Source: OCS116 cluster bacterium AG-390-A19
GTDB taxonomy: Bacteria > Pseudomonadota > Alphaproteobacteria > MED-G09
Assembly (NCBI GenBank): GCA_003278145.1
Contig: QCGV01000004.1
Coordinates: forward strand, 1 to 64,000
Direction of reading: 5' to 3'
Length of the DNA: 64,000 bases
The notes beneath the pieces were generated by a model, which saw only the letters and a program-made list of their open reading frames with translations, had not been told where the DNA came from and did no database searches. Shown here one piece after another: positions 19,455-29,115 of this stretch. Each line of letters starts with the position of its first letter. Within the stretch, counting starts at the first letter, position 1. Made by a program: the position numbers and the translations under genes.

Positions 19455-21812
19455 ATGTCTGAAAAAGGTATGGGATCTTCTGTTTTAAGAAAAGAAGATT
19501 TCAGATTTATAACAGGTCGCGGAAAATATACTGATGATATAAATCATTCTAATCAACTGTATGCTTACTTTTTGAGATCACCTGTTGCCCACGCAAATTT
19601 AATCTCGGTCGACGTTGATAGCGCCATGAACTCTCCAGGTGTAATTGCAGTTTATACAGGTAAAGATATTGATGCTTCTCTTCCTTGTGGCTGGGAGACG
19701 CCTACAAAACCAGGTACACCTCCAATGCATGAACCTCCATGGCCTGTTCTTGCAAAGGATAAAATTAGATTTGTTGGAGAAATGATTGCAGTTGTAATCG
19801 CTGAAACAGTTAATCAAGCAAAAGATGCCTGTGAATTAATTAATATTGAATATGAAGATCTTCCAGCTGTAGTATCTCCAAAAAAAGCTATTGAAAGCGA
19901 CTCACCTCAAATATGGGATGATATTCCAAATAATGTATGTTTTGAATGGGAATTAGGAAATAAAGAAGAAACTGAGAAAGCTTTTAAAGAAGCAGAGCAT
20001 CATATCGAAATTGATTTAACAAACAGTCGTTTAGTTCCAAATGCTATGGAACCTAGATCTTATATAGGGAATTATGAAGCTGGAAAAGAAGAATACACTC
20101 TTTACACCACTACTCAATTACCACATATCATCAGAATGCTTGTATGCGCAGTTTTAGGTCTTGAAGAACATAAAGTCAGGGTTATTTCTCATGATGTTGG
20201 TGGTGGTTTTGGTTCAAAAGCATTCCACTATGCTGAAGAAGCAATAGTTACTTGGGTTGCTGGAAAATTAGCACGACCAATTAAATGGACATCAGAAAGA
20301 AGTGAAGCATTTATAAGTGATCGTCATGGAAGAGATCATGTTACAAAAGCTGAGGCAGCTCTTGATAAAGATGGTTATTTTACAGCAATGAGGGTTACAA
20401 CTATAGCTGCTTTAGGGGGTTACTTATCTGGATCAGGGCCAGCAATTCCAACATTTTTCTATGGTCCTTTAATACCCGGACCTTACAAAACACCAAATCT
20501 TTACTGTGATGTTAAAGGAGTATTTACAAATACTGTACCTGTTGATGCTTATAGAGGAGCTGGCCGACCAGAAGCAACATATGTTACAGAGAGATTGGTT
20601 GAAGCCGCCGCAAATCAAACAGGTATTGACTCTATTCAGTTAAGAAAAAAGAATTTTATTCAACCAAATGAATTTCCTTATCCGTCACCTGGAAATTTAA
20701 CATATGACTCTGGAGATTATGATGCATGCTTAAACTCTGCATTAAAAGCAATTAAGTACGATGAATATAATGAAAGAAAAATTCAATCTGAAAAAAATGG
20801 TAAGCTAAGAGGTATAGGAATTTCTTGCTATATTGAGGCATGTGGGGTTGCGCCATCGAAAATGACATTGGAGGCTGGTGGAAGAGGTGGTTATTATGAG
20901 TCATCTACTGTTAGGGTAAATCCAACAGGATCAATAACTGTTTTTACTGGATCGCACTCTCACGGACAGGGTCATGAAACAGTATTTGCTCAAATTGTTC
21001 ATGATACTCTTGGTATTCCATTTGAATCAATTGATGTCGTACATGGTGATACAGGTAGAATACCCTATGGTGTAGGCACTGTTGGCTCTAGATCTCTTGC
21101 AGTTGGAGGGCCTGCATTAATGAAGTCCTTAGAAAAAATTATCGATAAAGGAAAGAAAATTGCAGCCCATTTGTTAGAGTCTTCATCGGATCAAATTATT
21201 TTCGAAGACGGAGAATTTTCAATTAAGGATACTAATAAATTTATATCATTAGCAGAGGTAATAGGTGCAGCTTATGTACCAGGAAACTACCCTATCCATG
21301 AGCTTGAGCCTGGTCTTGAAGAGACATCTTTCTATGATCCACCAAACCTAACTTACCCAGCAGGAACTCATATTTGTGAAATAGAAATAGATCCTGATAC
21401 CGGTAAAACTGAAATTGTAAATTATGCAGTAGCTGATGATTTTGGTATAGTAATGAATCCTATGATTGTTGAAGGTCAAGTTCATGGTGGTGTTGCTCAA
21501 GGTATTGGACAAGCTATGTTGGAGCATTGCATTTACGAGGAAAATACAGCTCAATTAATAAATGGATCTTATATGGATTATACTATGCCTAGAGCAGATA
21601 ATGTTCCATCAATGATTGTAAAGACTGAAACAACACCATCTGTTCATGGTTTAGGTGTAAAAGGATGTGGAGAAGCGGGTGCAATTGCTGCGCCTCCGGC
21701 AGTTATTCACTCTGTATTGGATGCATTAAAATCATTTGGTATTGAAGATTTTGATATGCCAGCAACTCCAAATAAAATTTGGGAAGCAATTCAAAAAGCA
21801 AAATTAATTTAA
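19455..21812 (+). CDS. xanthine dehydrogenase/CoxL family molybdopterin-binding large subunit
   Basis: GGGFGSKA, AYRGAGRPEA (form II/CoxL-like active-site loop), GCGEAGAIAAPPAV. ATG at 19455 preceded by AAAGGAAA chosen over TTG at 19440. Confidence 0.9.
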   Translation: MSEKGMGSSVLRKEDFRFITGRGKYTDDINHSNQLYAYFLRSPVAHANLISVDVDSAMNSPGVIAVYTGKDIDASLPCGWETPTKPGTPPMHEPPWPVLAKDKIRFVGEMIAVVIAETVNQAKDACELINIEYEDLPAVVSPKKAIESDSPQIWDDIPNNVCFEWELGNKEETEKAFKEAEHHIEIDLTNSRLVPNAMEPRSYIGNYEAGKEEYTLYTTTQLPHIIRMLVCAVLGLEEHKVRVISHDVGGGFGSKAFHYAEEAIVTWVAGKLARPIKWTSERSEAFISDRHGRDHVTKAEAALDKDGYFTAMRVTTIAALGGYLSGSGPAIPTFFYGPLIPGPYKTPNLYCDVKGVFTNTVPVDAYRGAGRPEATYVTERLVEAAANQTGIDSIQLRKKNFIQPNEFPYPSPGNLTYDSGDYDACLNSALKAIKYDEYNERKIQSEKNGKLRGIGISCYIEACGVAPSKMTLEAGGRGGYYESSTVRVNPTGSITVFTGSHSHGQGHETVFAQIVHDTLGIPFESIDVVHGDTGRIPYGVGTVGSRSLAVGGPALMKSLEKIIDKGKKIAAHLLESSSDQIIFEDGEFSIKDTNKFISLAEVIGAAYVPGNYPIHELEPGLEETSFYDPPNLTYPAGTHICEIEIDPDTGKTEIVNYAVADDFGIVMNPMIVEGQVHGGVAQGIGQAMLEHCIYEENTAQLINGSYMDYTMPRADNVPSMIVKTETTPSVHGLGVKGCGEAGAIAAPPAVIHSVLDALKSFGIEDFDMPATPNKIWEAIQKAKLI

Positions 21813-21814
21813 AA

Positions 21815-22234
21815 TTAAGACCATGGTTTTATTACAACTAAAATTATAATAAAAATCATTAAAACAGTTGGTATTTCGTTAATTATACGAAAGAATTTTG
21901 ATGAATATTCACTTTTATCATTTTCGAAATCATTGAGACATTTTTTCATAAAAATATGAAAGATTGTCATTAAAAATACTAATAAAAATTTTATAATCAG
22001 CCATAAATCAAATCCATTATCATATGAAAGAATGAAGCCGGACAACCAAACAACCATCATGGCTGGATTCATGATAAATCGGTATAACCTGTATTCCATT
22101 ATTTTGAATGTTGATGATAAATCGTTTTTACTAATATTTTCAGAGTGATAAACAAAAAGTCTAGGAAGGTATAGAAGACCTGCCATCCAAGATATCACAG
22201 CAATAATATGTATGACTTTTATCCAGAGTATCAA
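21815..22234 (-). CDS. hemJ: protoporphyrinogen oxidase HemJ (UPF0093)
   Basis: MILWIKVIHIIAVISWMAGLLYLPRLFVYH signature; heme-cluster context. Confidence 0.9.
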   Translation of the reverse strand: MILWIKVIHIIAVISWMAGLLYLPRLFVYHSENISKNDLSSTFKIMEYRLYRFIMNPAMMVVWLSGFILSYDNGFDLWLIIKFLLVFLMTIFHIFMKKCLNDFENDKSEYSSKFFRIINEIPTVLMIFIIILVVIKPWS

Positions 22235-22235
22235 T

Positions 22236-23069
22236 TTACTTCCATTTAGCAGTAGGGGGCATAGACATTAAAATTGCTTCTGTGGATCCTCCTGTTTTTA
22301 GCCCAAATAAAGTTCCTCTATCCCACAAAAGATTAAATTCAACATATCTACCTCTTTTATATAATTGAATATCTTTCTCCTCTTGTGACCAAGTTTTATC
22401 TTTTCTGTTTTCGATAATGGAACATATAGTTTTTAAAATATCTTCGCCAAAATCGTGAATAAAATCAAAGTCTCTTTTAAAATCATTATTATTTAGGTGA
22501 TCAAAAAAGATACCTCCCTCTCCTCTTGGTTCATCTCTATGAGGAAGATAAAAATATTCATCGCATTGTTTTTTAAAATCAGGATAGTATTTTTTATCAT
22601 GTTTATCGCAGACATTTTCAATAGATTTATGAAAAAAATTTACATCCTCTTCATTAAAAATTGATGGAGTCATATCCGCACCTCCACCAAACCATTTTTT
22701 GCCAGTTTGAATAAATCTGGTATTAAAATGAAAAGCCGGCACAAAGGGAGATTGCATATGTGCAACCACACTTATGCCACTCGCCCAATAATTTGGAGCT
22801 TCTTCTGTACCAGATATCTGTTTTCTGAAGTCTTCTTTAAATTCACCTTTAACGGTAGAAATATTAACACCTACTTTTTCAAAAACAGCACCTTTTAAGG
22901 TACTCATTTCTCCCCCACCTTCTCCAGAATGCTTCCATGTCTTTCTTGTGAATTTACCGCCATCAATTTCTTCAAATTTATTACAAAATTGATCCCTAAG
23001 CTCCCGAAACCATTCCTGAGCAATTTTTTTCTCATTTTCGGTATCATCTTTACTTATTACTTCACTCAT
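22236..23069 (-). CDS. hemF: oxygen-dependent coproporphyrinogen III oxidase
   Basis: PAFHFNTRF, WFGGGADMTPS, HRDEPRGEGGIFFDH, YVEFNLLWDRGTLFGLKTGG. Confidence 0.96.
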   Translation of the reverse strand: MSEVISKDDTENEKKIAQEWFRELRDQFCNKFEEIDGGKFTRKTWKHSGEGGGEMSTLKGAVFEKVGVNISTVKGEFKEDFRKQISGTEEAPNYWASGISVVAHMQSPFVPAFHFNTRFIQTGKKWFGGGADMTPSIFNEEDVNFFHKSIENVCDKHDKKYYPDFKKQCDEYFYLPHRDEPRGEGGIFFDHLNNNDFKRDFDFIHDFGEDILKTICSIIENRKDKTWSQEEKDIQLYKRGRYVEFNLLWDRGTLFGLKTGGSTEAILMSMPPTAKWK

Positions 23070-24100
23070 TTAAAAGTATTCCTTATAGTCTCAATAAAAT
23101 AACTAACATTTTCCTCAGGTGTTGTTTTTAGAATACCATGCCCTAAACCACAAACCCAACCTGCTCTATCAGATAAATCTAAACTAAGAATCGGCTCTAT
23201 ATATTCATCTAAAGCTTTTTTTACTTCATCAAGAGGTTTAGTTAAAATTTCCTGATTAAAATTACCTTGGACAAACCCTCTTTTTGTTTTCTTTAGCCAA
23301 TCAGAAATTTGGAATGTATGATCAAAACCTATTCCTGATAATGTTTTATCTTCGGATGAGTTTATATTTTCTATAAAAAAATCATAATTAAATGGATGCT
23401 TAGCAAAAAAACCGACTTTACGATCAAAAGGTTTAATTAAATTTTCATAAACAAGGTTTGAGTAGTCATAAAAATCTTTTTTATTTTCAATTCTTGAAGC
23501 ATCGGTATCAAAAATCATAACTATTTCTGCACCTGAAGAAATTTGAAGTTCAATATTTCTTTTAAGTAAAGGTATTATTTTTTTAGTCAGAAGTTTAAAA
23601 ATAAAATCGTTTTTAAAGTTACCTTTATGATTTATTCCCTTATTCATTCCAGTTCCATATGAAGCGACAGTCCAAGGACCACCAACAAAACCAATTAAAC
23701 TTTTATTCTTAGGAAGAATTTCGCGGGTTATTTTTAAAGCTTCACTTTGAAAAGTTAAATCGATAAGAGCTTCTTCAGCGGTTTTTAGTTCATCGTAATT
23801 CGAGTTGTTAATGAATTTACCAAAAATTGGACCTGGATTGTATTTAAGGTCCATACCTAATGCTTCTAAAGGGAAAAGAATATCACTAAACAAAATTGAA
23901 ACATCGAAATCGAAATCATTTATAGGACCAAGAGCTGTTTGAGCGGCTAATTCTGGATTCTTACATAATTCTTCAAATGAATAATCTTTTTTTAAATTTT
24001 GATAGTGCGAGTGATATCTTCCAGCCTGACGCATAAACCATATTGGAGGGGTTTTTTGAGGCACTCTATTCAAGGCATTATTAAATAGTACATTTGACAT
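23066..24100 (-). CDS. hemE: uroporphyrinogen decarboxylase
   Basis: PPIWFMRQAGRYHSHY, FSDILFPLEALGMDL, GFVGGPWTVASY. Start MSNVLFNNALNRVP at 24100; the track's 26-aa extension overlaps hemB out of frame. Confidence 0.95.
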   Translation of the reverse strand: MSNVLFNNALNRVPQKTPPIWFMRQAGRYHSHYQNLKKDYSFEELCKNPELAAQTALGPINDFDFDVSILFSDILFPLEALGMDLKYNPGPIFGKFINNSNYDELKTAEEALIDLTFQSEALKITREILPKNKSLIGFVGGPWTVASYGTGMNKGINHKGNFKNDFIFKLLTKKIIPLLKRNIELQISSGAEIVMIFDTDASRIENKKDFYDYSNLVYENLIKPFDRKVGFFAKHPFNYDFFIENINSSEDKTLSGIGFDHTFQISDWLKKTKRGFVQGNFNQEILTKPLDEVKKALDEYIEPILSLDLSDRAGWVCGLGHGILKTTPEENVSYFIETIRNTFK

Positions 24101-25065
24101 TAAAAACCCATTTCTTTTGCTAAACGAGCTCCATAGGTAATAATATATTGAGCTCCAGCCCTTCGCATTACATGCCAAGTCTCTTTAAGTGACTCATTTA
24201 AATTTAATAAACCTTTTTCCTCTGATAAACACAGGCCAGCATATTCTCCACTTACTTGATAAGAGCCAACCATTAAATTAGTTTTTTCTCTAATTTCATT
24301 TATTAAATCAATTGAGGTAAGGCCTGGTTTAACCATGAGCATATCTGCACCTTCTTCAGCACATCTTATGCTAGCTCTAATAGCTTCAGATTTACTTCTA
24401 TAGTCTAATTGATACTGTTTTCTATCTCCAAAGGAAGGTGCTGATGAGGCAGCTTCTCTAAATGGACCATAAAAATTACTAGAAAATTTTGTACTGTAGC
24501 TAACAATCGGTTTCATTGAAAATTTCTTATTATCAAGAGTTTTTCTTATTGATAAAGTCCTACCATCCATCATATCACTAGGCGCAATAATATCTGAACC
24601 TGCTTCTGCATAGCTAAGAGCAATATTGGAAATTTCTTTTAGAGTATTATCAAGATCTATTGATTGATTATTATCAAAAAGGCAGCAATGTCCATGATCA
24701 GTTAGGGAGCATAGGCAAACATCAGTCCATAGATTTATATCATCTTTAAATTCTTCTTTTATTGAACTTATTACTTTTTGATGAAAACCTAAGTTAAAAG
24801 ATTTGGAGCTTTTTTTCTGAGGCGAAATAAATAAAAGAAAATTTCTTACTCCTTTTGCTATATCACTATCAATTTGTTTAATACTGCCTTCAATCGACAT
24901 AACGAAATTATCTTTCAGGCCTAAAATTTCCTCATTATTAATAATACTCTCATTAACAAACACAGGTTGTACAAAGTGTGATACAGAAAAATTAGTTTCA
25001 GAACAAAGATCTCTCAATATCTGATTACTTTTTAAACGATGGAGTTTTTTTTCAACTCTTTCCAT
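24100..25065 (-). CDS. hemB: delta-aminolevulinic acid dehydratase (porphobilinogen synthase)
   Basis: DVCLCSLTDHGHCCL, APSDMMDGR, FYGPFREAASSAP, MVKPGLTSIDLI, YQVSGEYA. Confidence 0.96.
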   Translation of the reverse strand: MERVEKKLHRLKSNQILRDLCSETNFSVSHFVQPVFVNESIINNEEILGLKDNFVMSIEGSIKQIDSDIAKGVRNFLLFISPQKKSSKSFNLGFHQKVISSIKEEFKDDINLWTDVCLCSLTDHGHCCLFDNNQSIDLDNTLKEISNIALSYAEAGSDIIAPSDMMDGRTLSIRKTLDNKKFSMKPIVSYSTKFSSNFYGPFREAASSAPSFGDRKQYQLDYRSKSEAIRASIRCAEEGADMLMVKPGLTSIDLINEIREKTNLMVGSYQVSGEYAGLCLSEEKGLLNLNESLKETWHVMRRAGAQYIITYGARLAKEMGF

Positions 25066-26557
25066 TTGTTATCTCATCTTTCCAATCTTCATAATTCAAG
25101 AAAATTTTAATACGATCTTCCGTAACATTCTTTTTTATAATTTCATAGGTATTACCTGGTCCACAAGAATGAAATTTTTCAAGAATTATAGGAAATTGTT
25201 CAATTGCATACTCAAATGCAGACCCGCTCATCCAATAAAAATGCGTCTTTTTTGACAAATCCTCAGTAATTTTGTTTTTAGTTAACCTGTAAGTAAATAA
25301 TCTATCATTTATAAAGAAATCTAATGAATCTTTATGTGTTAATTTAACCCAATCATTATTTGAGATAAATTTTAAATTTTCTTCATTTTCACCCAGACTG
25401 TCAAAACTTCCATTAACCCAATAACCTTTTTTTACTAACTGAAACCAAGTTTTAACACCACTCGACCATAATATATTGGAGCTATCTATTTTTACTTTCC
25501 CATCTAGAACATTGGCTCTACTAGCTAAAATATTTTTATTTCTTAAAGAGCTGATTTCCTCTATGTGATCTTTTAAATTGTTTCTTGAAAAAAAATTATA
25601 ATTTTTTAAATCATATGGATAGATTTTATTTAGATCAATATTACACCAATTATTGTTACTCTCTTCTTCTCTCTCTATTTTTCTTTGGTTCAAAGAAATA
25701 TTATCATCAGTTATACCCTTGAGAGTTAAAACATCACCAAAGTCTCTTTTTTCATAGCTTACACCTATTTTTTGATGGCAGCCGCCTCCATAGCTTGAGA
25801 GAATATTTCTTTCGATTTGAACAGACTCAAATGTTTCTATATCGTTGATTTCTCTAATTAAGTTGATTATGTCATCCCTGCCATCCTTAACCTCTATAGC
25901 AATTGCACCTTGAGCAGGAGCACAAGGATTTTCTGATAGTGGAGGTATTAGCCAATTTGAACTATCTAATATTTTTCTAATATCTTTCGATAAATCAGTA
26001 TTATTGTTTAGAAGTCTATCAAGCGCTGCTTTTGCCAATACAATTCCATCTGCATCGCCTAAAAAGTACTTGTCCAATCTTGTTGGTATATTACCCCTAA
26101 TATTATCAAAACTTATTTTTTCAATTTCATATGGCAAAGCATTTTTTAAAAAAGTATTTAAATTATACTCTCTTCTTGGGGAAGAGGTTAAAAGATTAAG
26201 GGTCTTGTTTTTTTCTATTTTATCTAAATTTTTCTTTTTAAAAAAAATGATATCTCGCATATCAGCTCTAGGAAGAGTTCCTATTATTTTAGTTCCTTTT
26301 GTTAGATTTATAGGTAAGTCCTTCCATGAATGAACGGCAATATCAGCTTCTTCGTTTATTAAGCTCTCTCTTAAATCAGATGTAAAAACTCCAATCTCTG
26401 GTAGTTGGCTTAACGGAGTTGTTAAATCGATATCCCCTCTAGTATCTTTATATAAATACTCTATAGCCATATCACTTTTTCTATCTTTAATAGCATCGCC
26501 TACTAAACAAGCTTGAATGATTGCTAAATCACTTTTTCTGGAAATAATTTTAATCAT
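25052..26557 (-). CDS. hemC: hydroxymethylbilane synthase with C-terminal HemD-like extension
   Basis: HemC motifs VHSWKDLP, TSSPRRE, IRGNIPTRLDKY, CAPAQGAIAIE, GGGCHQKIGV (dipyrromethane Cys). About 200 extra C-terminal residues with FWMSGSAFEYAI and CGPGNTYEI resembling HemD. Confidence 0.85.
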   Translation of the reverse strand: MIKIISRKSDLAIIQACLVGDAIKDRKSDMAIEYLYKDTRGDIDLTTPLSQLPEIGVFTSDLRESLINEEADIAVHSWKDLPINLTKGTKIIGTLPRADMRDIIFFKKKNLDKIEKNKTLNLLTSSPRREYNLNTFLKNALPYEIEKISFDNIRGNIPTRLDKYFLGDADGIVLAKAALDRLLNNNTDLSKDIRKILDSSNWLIPPLSENPCAPAQGAIAIEVKDGRDDIINLIREINDIETFESVQIERNILSSYGGGCHQKIGVSYEKRDFGDVLTLKGITDDNISLNQRKIEREEESNNNWCNIDLNKIYPYDLKNYNFFSRNNLKDHIEEISSLRNKNILASRANVLDGKVKIDSSNILWSSGVKTWFQLVKKGYWVNGSFDSLGENEENLKFISNNDWVKLTHKDSLDFFINDRLFTYRLTKNKITEDLSKKTHFYWMSGSAFEYAIEQFPIILEKFHSCGPGNTYEIIKKNVTEDRIKIFLNYEDWKDEITNGKS

Positions 26558-26621
26558 AATAACTATTTTCTCATGAAATTATTTTAAAGTATCGACTTAT
26601 TTTATCTATCTTGTTAGAAAT

Positions 26622-26637
26622 ATGCGACATAATGTCT
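26622..26637 (+). promoter_or_regulatory. putative operator ATGCGACATAATGTCT upstream of hemA
   Basis: Contains the perfect palindrome GACATAATGTC; a near-identical copy lies upstream of the pseudoazurin gene. A TATTAT -10-like element at 26658-26663 puts it near -40. Confidence 0.55.
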
Positions 26638-26721
26638 GAAAAGATATTTTAGAGTGCTATTATGTTTTTTTTCTATTAAAAAATTAATACATTTTGGCAA
26701 TAATAAATTGGGGCAAACAAG

Positions 26722-27957
26722 TTGGATTATTATAACTTTTTTAAGAGCAAGTTAAATACCCTCAAAGATGAAGGACTTTATAGAACCTTCCGAGAGATTG
26801 ACCGTCATCAAAATTTATTCCCTAAAGCTTTAGAGTATAACGAAGGTAAAAATAGGGAAGTAGAAATTTGGTGTTCAAATGATTACTTGAATATGAGTCA
26901 GCATCCTGAAGTAACGCAAACATGTATTGATGTTATATCAGAACTTGGAACAGGATCAGGCGGTACTAGAAATATCTCAGGTACCTCTTCTTATCATGTT
27001 GGACTAGAAAAGTGTTTAGCTGAACTTCATCATAAAGATAGGGCCCTTGTATTTCCTTCAGCATATACAGCAAACCAATCAACAATATCGATTTTATGTA
27101 AAAATATAGAGGAAATTGAAATATTTTCAGATGAATTAAATCATGCCTCGCTTATCGAAGGTATAAGAAATAGCAAAGCAAAATATCATATTTTTAAACA
27201 TAACAATATTGTTGATTTAGAAAAAAAATTAAAAACAATTGATATCGATAAACCAAAACTTATTGTATGTGAGTCAATTTATTCAATGGAAGGAATAAGA
27301 TCACCTTTAAAAGATATAGTAAAATTAGCTAAAAAATATAATGCACTTACATATCTTGATGAAGTTCATTCTGTTGGACTTTATGGGCCATCGGGTAGTG
27401 GCATAGCGGCTGAACTAGGTATTTCCGATGATATTGATATTATTAATGGCACATTATCAAAATCTTTTGGTCAAATGGGTGGATATATTGCAGCTAATGA
27501 AGATTTAATTGATTATATTAGAAGTTTTGCACCAGGATTTATCTTTACTTCCTCAATTAATCCTTCAGTGGCAGCAGCTTCAATTAAAAGTATTGAAATT
27601 TCAAAAGTTGCTGAAACTCTTCGCCTTAAAATAAGAGAAAATTCTTCAATAATAAGAGATGGATTAAGATCTATTAATGTACCTTTTATTGATAATGAAA
27701 GCCATATTGTGCCAATACTTGTAAAAGGACCTCTTGAGTGCAAACAAATATCTAAATTACTACTTGATGATTTCGGAATTTATATTCAGCCAGTATTTTA
27801 TCCAACAGTTCCTAAGGGTGAAGAAAGATTGAGAGTTACTATAACTCCAAAACATTCTAAAGCAGATATTGATAATTTTATATCCTGCATTGATCGAGCT
27901 TGGGATATTCTAAAATTTGAAAGAGTAGAATCAAATAATCTTAATTCTAGGGCTTAA
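26722..27957 (+). CDS. hemA: 5-aminolevulinate synthase (TTG start)
   Basis: MDYYNFFKSKLNTLKDEGLYRTF, GSGGTRNISGTS, DEVHSVGLYG, GTLSKSFGQMGGYIA. Confidence 0.95.
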   Translation: MDYYNFFKSKLNTLKDEGLYRTFREIDRHQNLFPKALEYNEGKNREVEIWCSNDYLNMSQHPEVTQTCIDVISELGTGSGGTRNISGTSSYHVGLEKCLAELHHKDRALVFPSAYTANQSTISILCKNIEEIEIFSDELNHASLIEGIRNSKAKYHIFKHNNIVDLEKKLKTIDIDKPKLIVCESIYSMEGIRSPLKDIVKLAKKYNALTYLDEVHSVGLYGPSGSGIAAELGISDDIDIINGTLSKSFGQMGGYIAANEDLIDYIRSFAPGFIFTSSINPSVAAASIKSIEISKVAETLRLKIRENSSIIRDGLRSINVPFIDNESHIVPILVKGPLECKQISKLLLDDFGIYIQPVFYPTVPKGEERLRVTITPKHSKADIDNFISCIDRAWDILKFERVESNNLNSRA

Positions 27958-27961
27958 TTAT

Positions 27962-28387
27962 CTAGGAACTAAGGGTATCAATAATTTTAGCAAGTCTACC
28001 TTTACTTTTACCTGCAACTTTTGATGATGATATTGCTTCAATATTATCTAAATTATTATCTACAACCACTACAGCAATCATTCCCATGTTTTTATGAGGT
28101 GTGCATTGGTATAAATAAATACCTGGAACTGTAAATGTGTATTCAGTATCAACATTTAACTTACTTCTAAAAGCACCTACACCCTCTGGAGTTGTTAAAA
28201 ATTGAACATTGTGACCTTTTGTAGTGGCTAACCATTTCACAGTATCACCTGATTGAATATTCACTATTGATTCAGAATACACCATGCTTTCTTTACCAAG
28301 CCTGTTTAACATCTCAATTTCAACAGTTGCTGCAGACAATGTATTAGTAAAAAATAAAGCTGTGATAACAAGTAATATTTTATTCAA
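27962..28387 (-). CDS. pseudoazurin-like cupredoxin, exported
   Basis: Signal peptide; type-1 Cu ligands in GHNVQF and YLYQCTPHKNMGMIAVVVV. Confidence 0.9.
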   Translation of the reverse strand: MNKILLVITALFFTNTLSAATVEIEMLNRLGKESMVYSESIVNIQSGDTVKWLATTKGHNVQFLTTPEGVGAFRSKLNVDTEYTFTVPGIYLYQCTPHKNMGMIAVVVVDNNLDNIEAISSSKVAGKSKGRLAKIIDTLSS

Positions 28388-28460
28388 TTTAATCTCCTAC
28401 CTTAAAAACACGTCAAAATACTACACAAAACATAATATTTACCAGATTAAAAAATTTGAA

Positions 28461-28476
28461 AGACAATATGTCGCAT
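28461..28476 (-). promoter_or_regulatory. putative operator ATGCGACATATTGTCT upstream of pseudoazurin gene
   Basis: 15 of 16 positions match the site upstream of hemA; followed by TATTAT (28432-28437, minus strand). Confidence 0.55.
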
Positions 28477-28612
28477 AATTTTAAATGGGACCAAAATCTT
28501 AAGACATTGATCCCATTTAACGACATTATTGGGATGTCGCCTCATCTAATTATTTTTCCTTAGGGGGGGAGTCTAAAGTATTGGAAATAAAAATTAGATA
28601 ATAGTTAATAAT

Positions 28613-29083
28613 TTAATTAATAATATTTAGCTGTTCCCTGCTCCCATAGAAGGAGTAAATATTATCTTTGAATTTCTCATGAATTATTAAATCACTTCTC
28701 ATAAACTTCTTACCTAAATTGAAACCGGCATTTACAAAATGCTCTGCATCTGCTCCAGGAAAATATGGACCAAATATATTGTAAATATCTTCCTTTAGAT
28801 CTTTTTGTGCAAAAGATATAATTTCAATTAGTAAATCTTCATTCTTGCTAGTTAAGGGGGATGTCATGAAATCACTTCTTAAATTAGTTTTATTTAAGTG
28901 TGAAAGACCCATCATAAGAGTATGAAAGTATCTTACAGAATTACCAAGTTTTACTGCTTTAAAAGTATGATCAATTAAAATTAATGGCGTACTGCACTTA
29001 AAAACATGAGCTTTAAGCCAAAACCTAGAACATAAAATTAACAAATTTTCTGCAGTTCCTAAATTCTTGATATTTCTTTCCAT
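28613..29083 (-). CDS. hypothetical protein downstream of TonB siderophore receptor
   Basis: Complete 156-aa ORF, same strand and 32 nt downstream of the receptor. No family recognised. Confidence 0.6.
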   Translation of the reverse strand: MERNIKNLGTAENLLILCSRFWLKAHVFKCSTPLILIDHTFKAVKLGNSVRYFHTLMMGLSHLNKTNLRSDFMTSPLTSKNEDLLIEIISFAQKDLKEDIYNIFGPYFPGADAEHFVNAGFNLGKKFMRSDLIIHEKFKDNIYSFYGSREQLNIIN

Positions 29084-29115
29084 AACATCCCTCTCTATAA
29101 GTAAAATATATGACT

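Noticed and set aside
24101-24178. N-terminal extension of HemE in the ORF track
   Set aside because: Overlaps hemB in another frame; conserved HemE sequence starts at MSNVLFNNALNRVP.
26004-26333. 109-aa plus-strand ORF antisense to hemC
   Set aside because: Entirely inside a well-supported CDS; low-complexity hydrophobic composition typical of antisense frames in AT-rich DNA.
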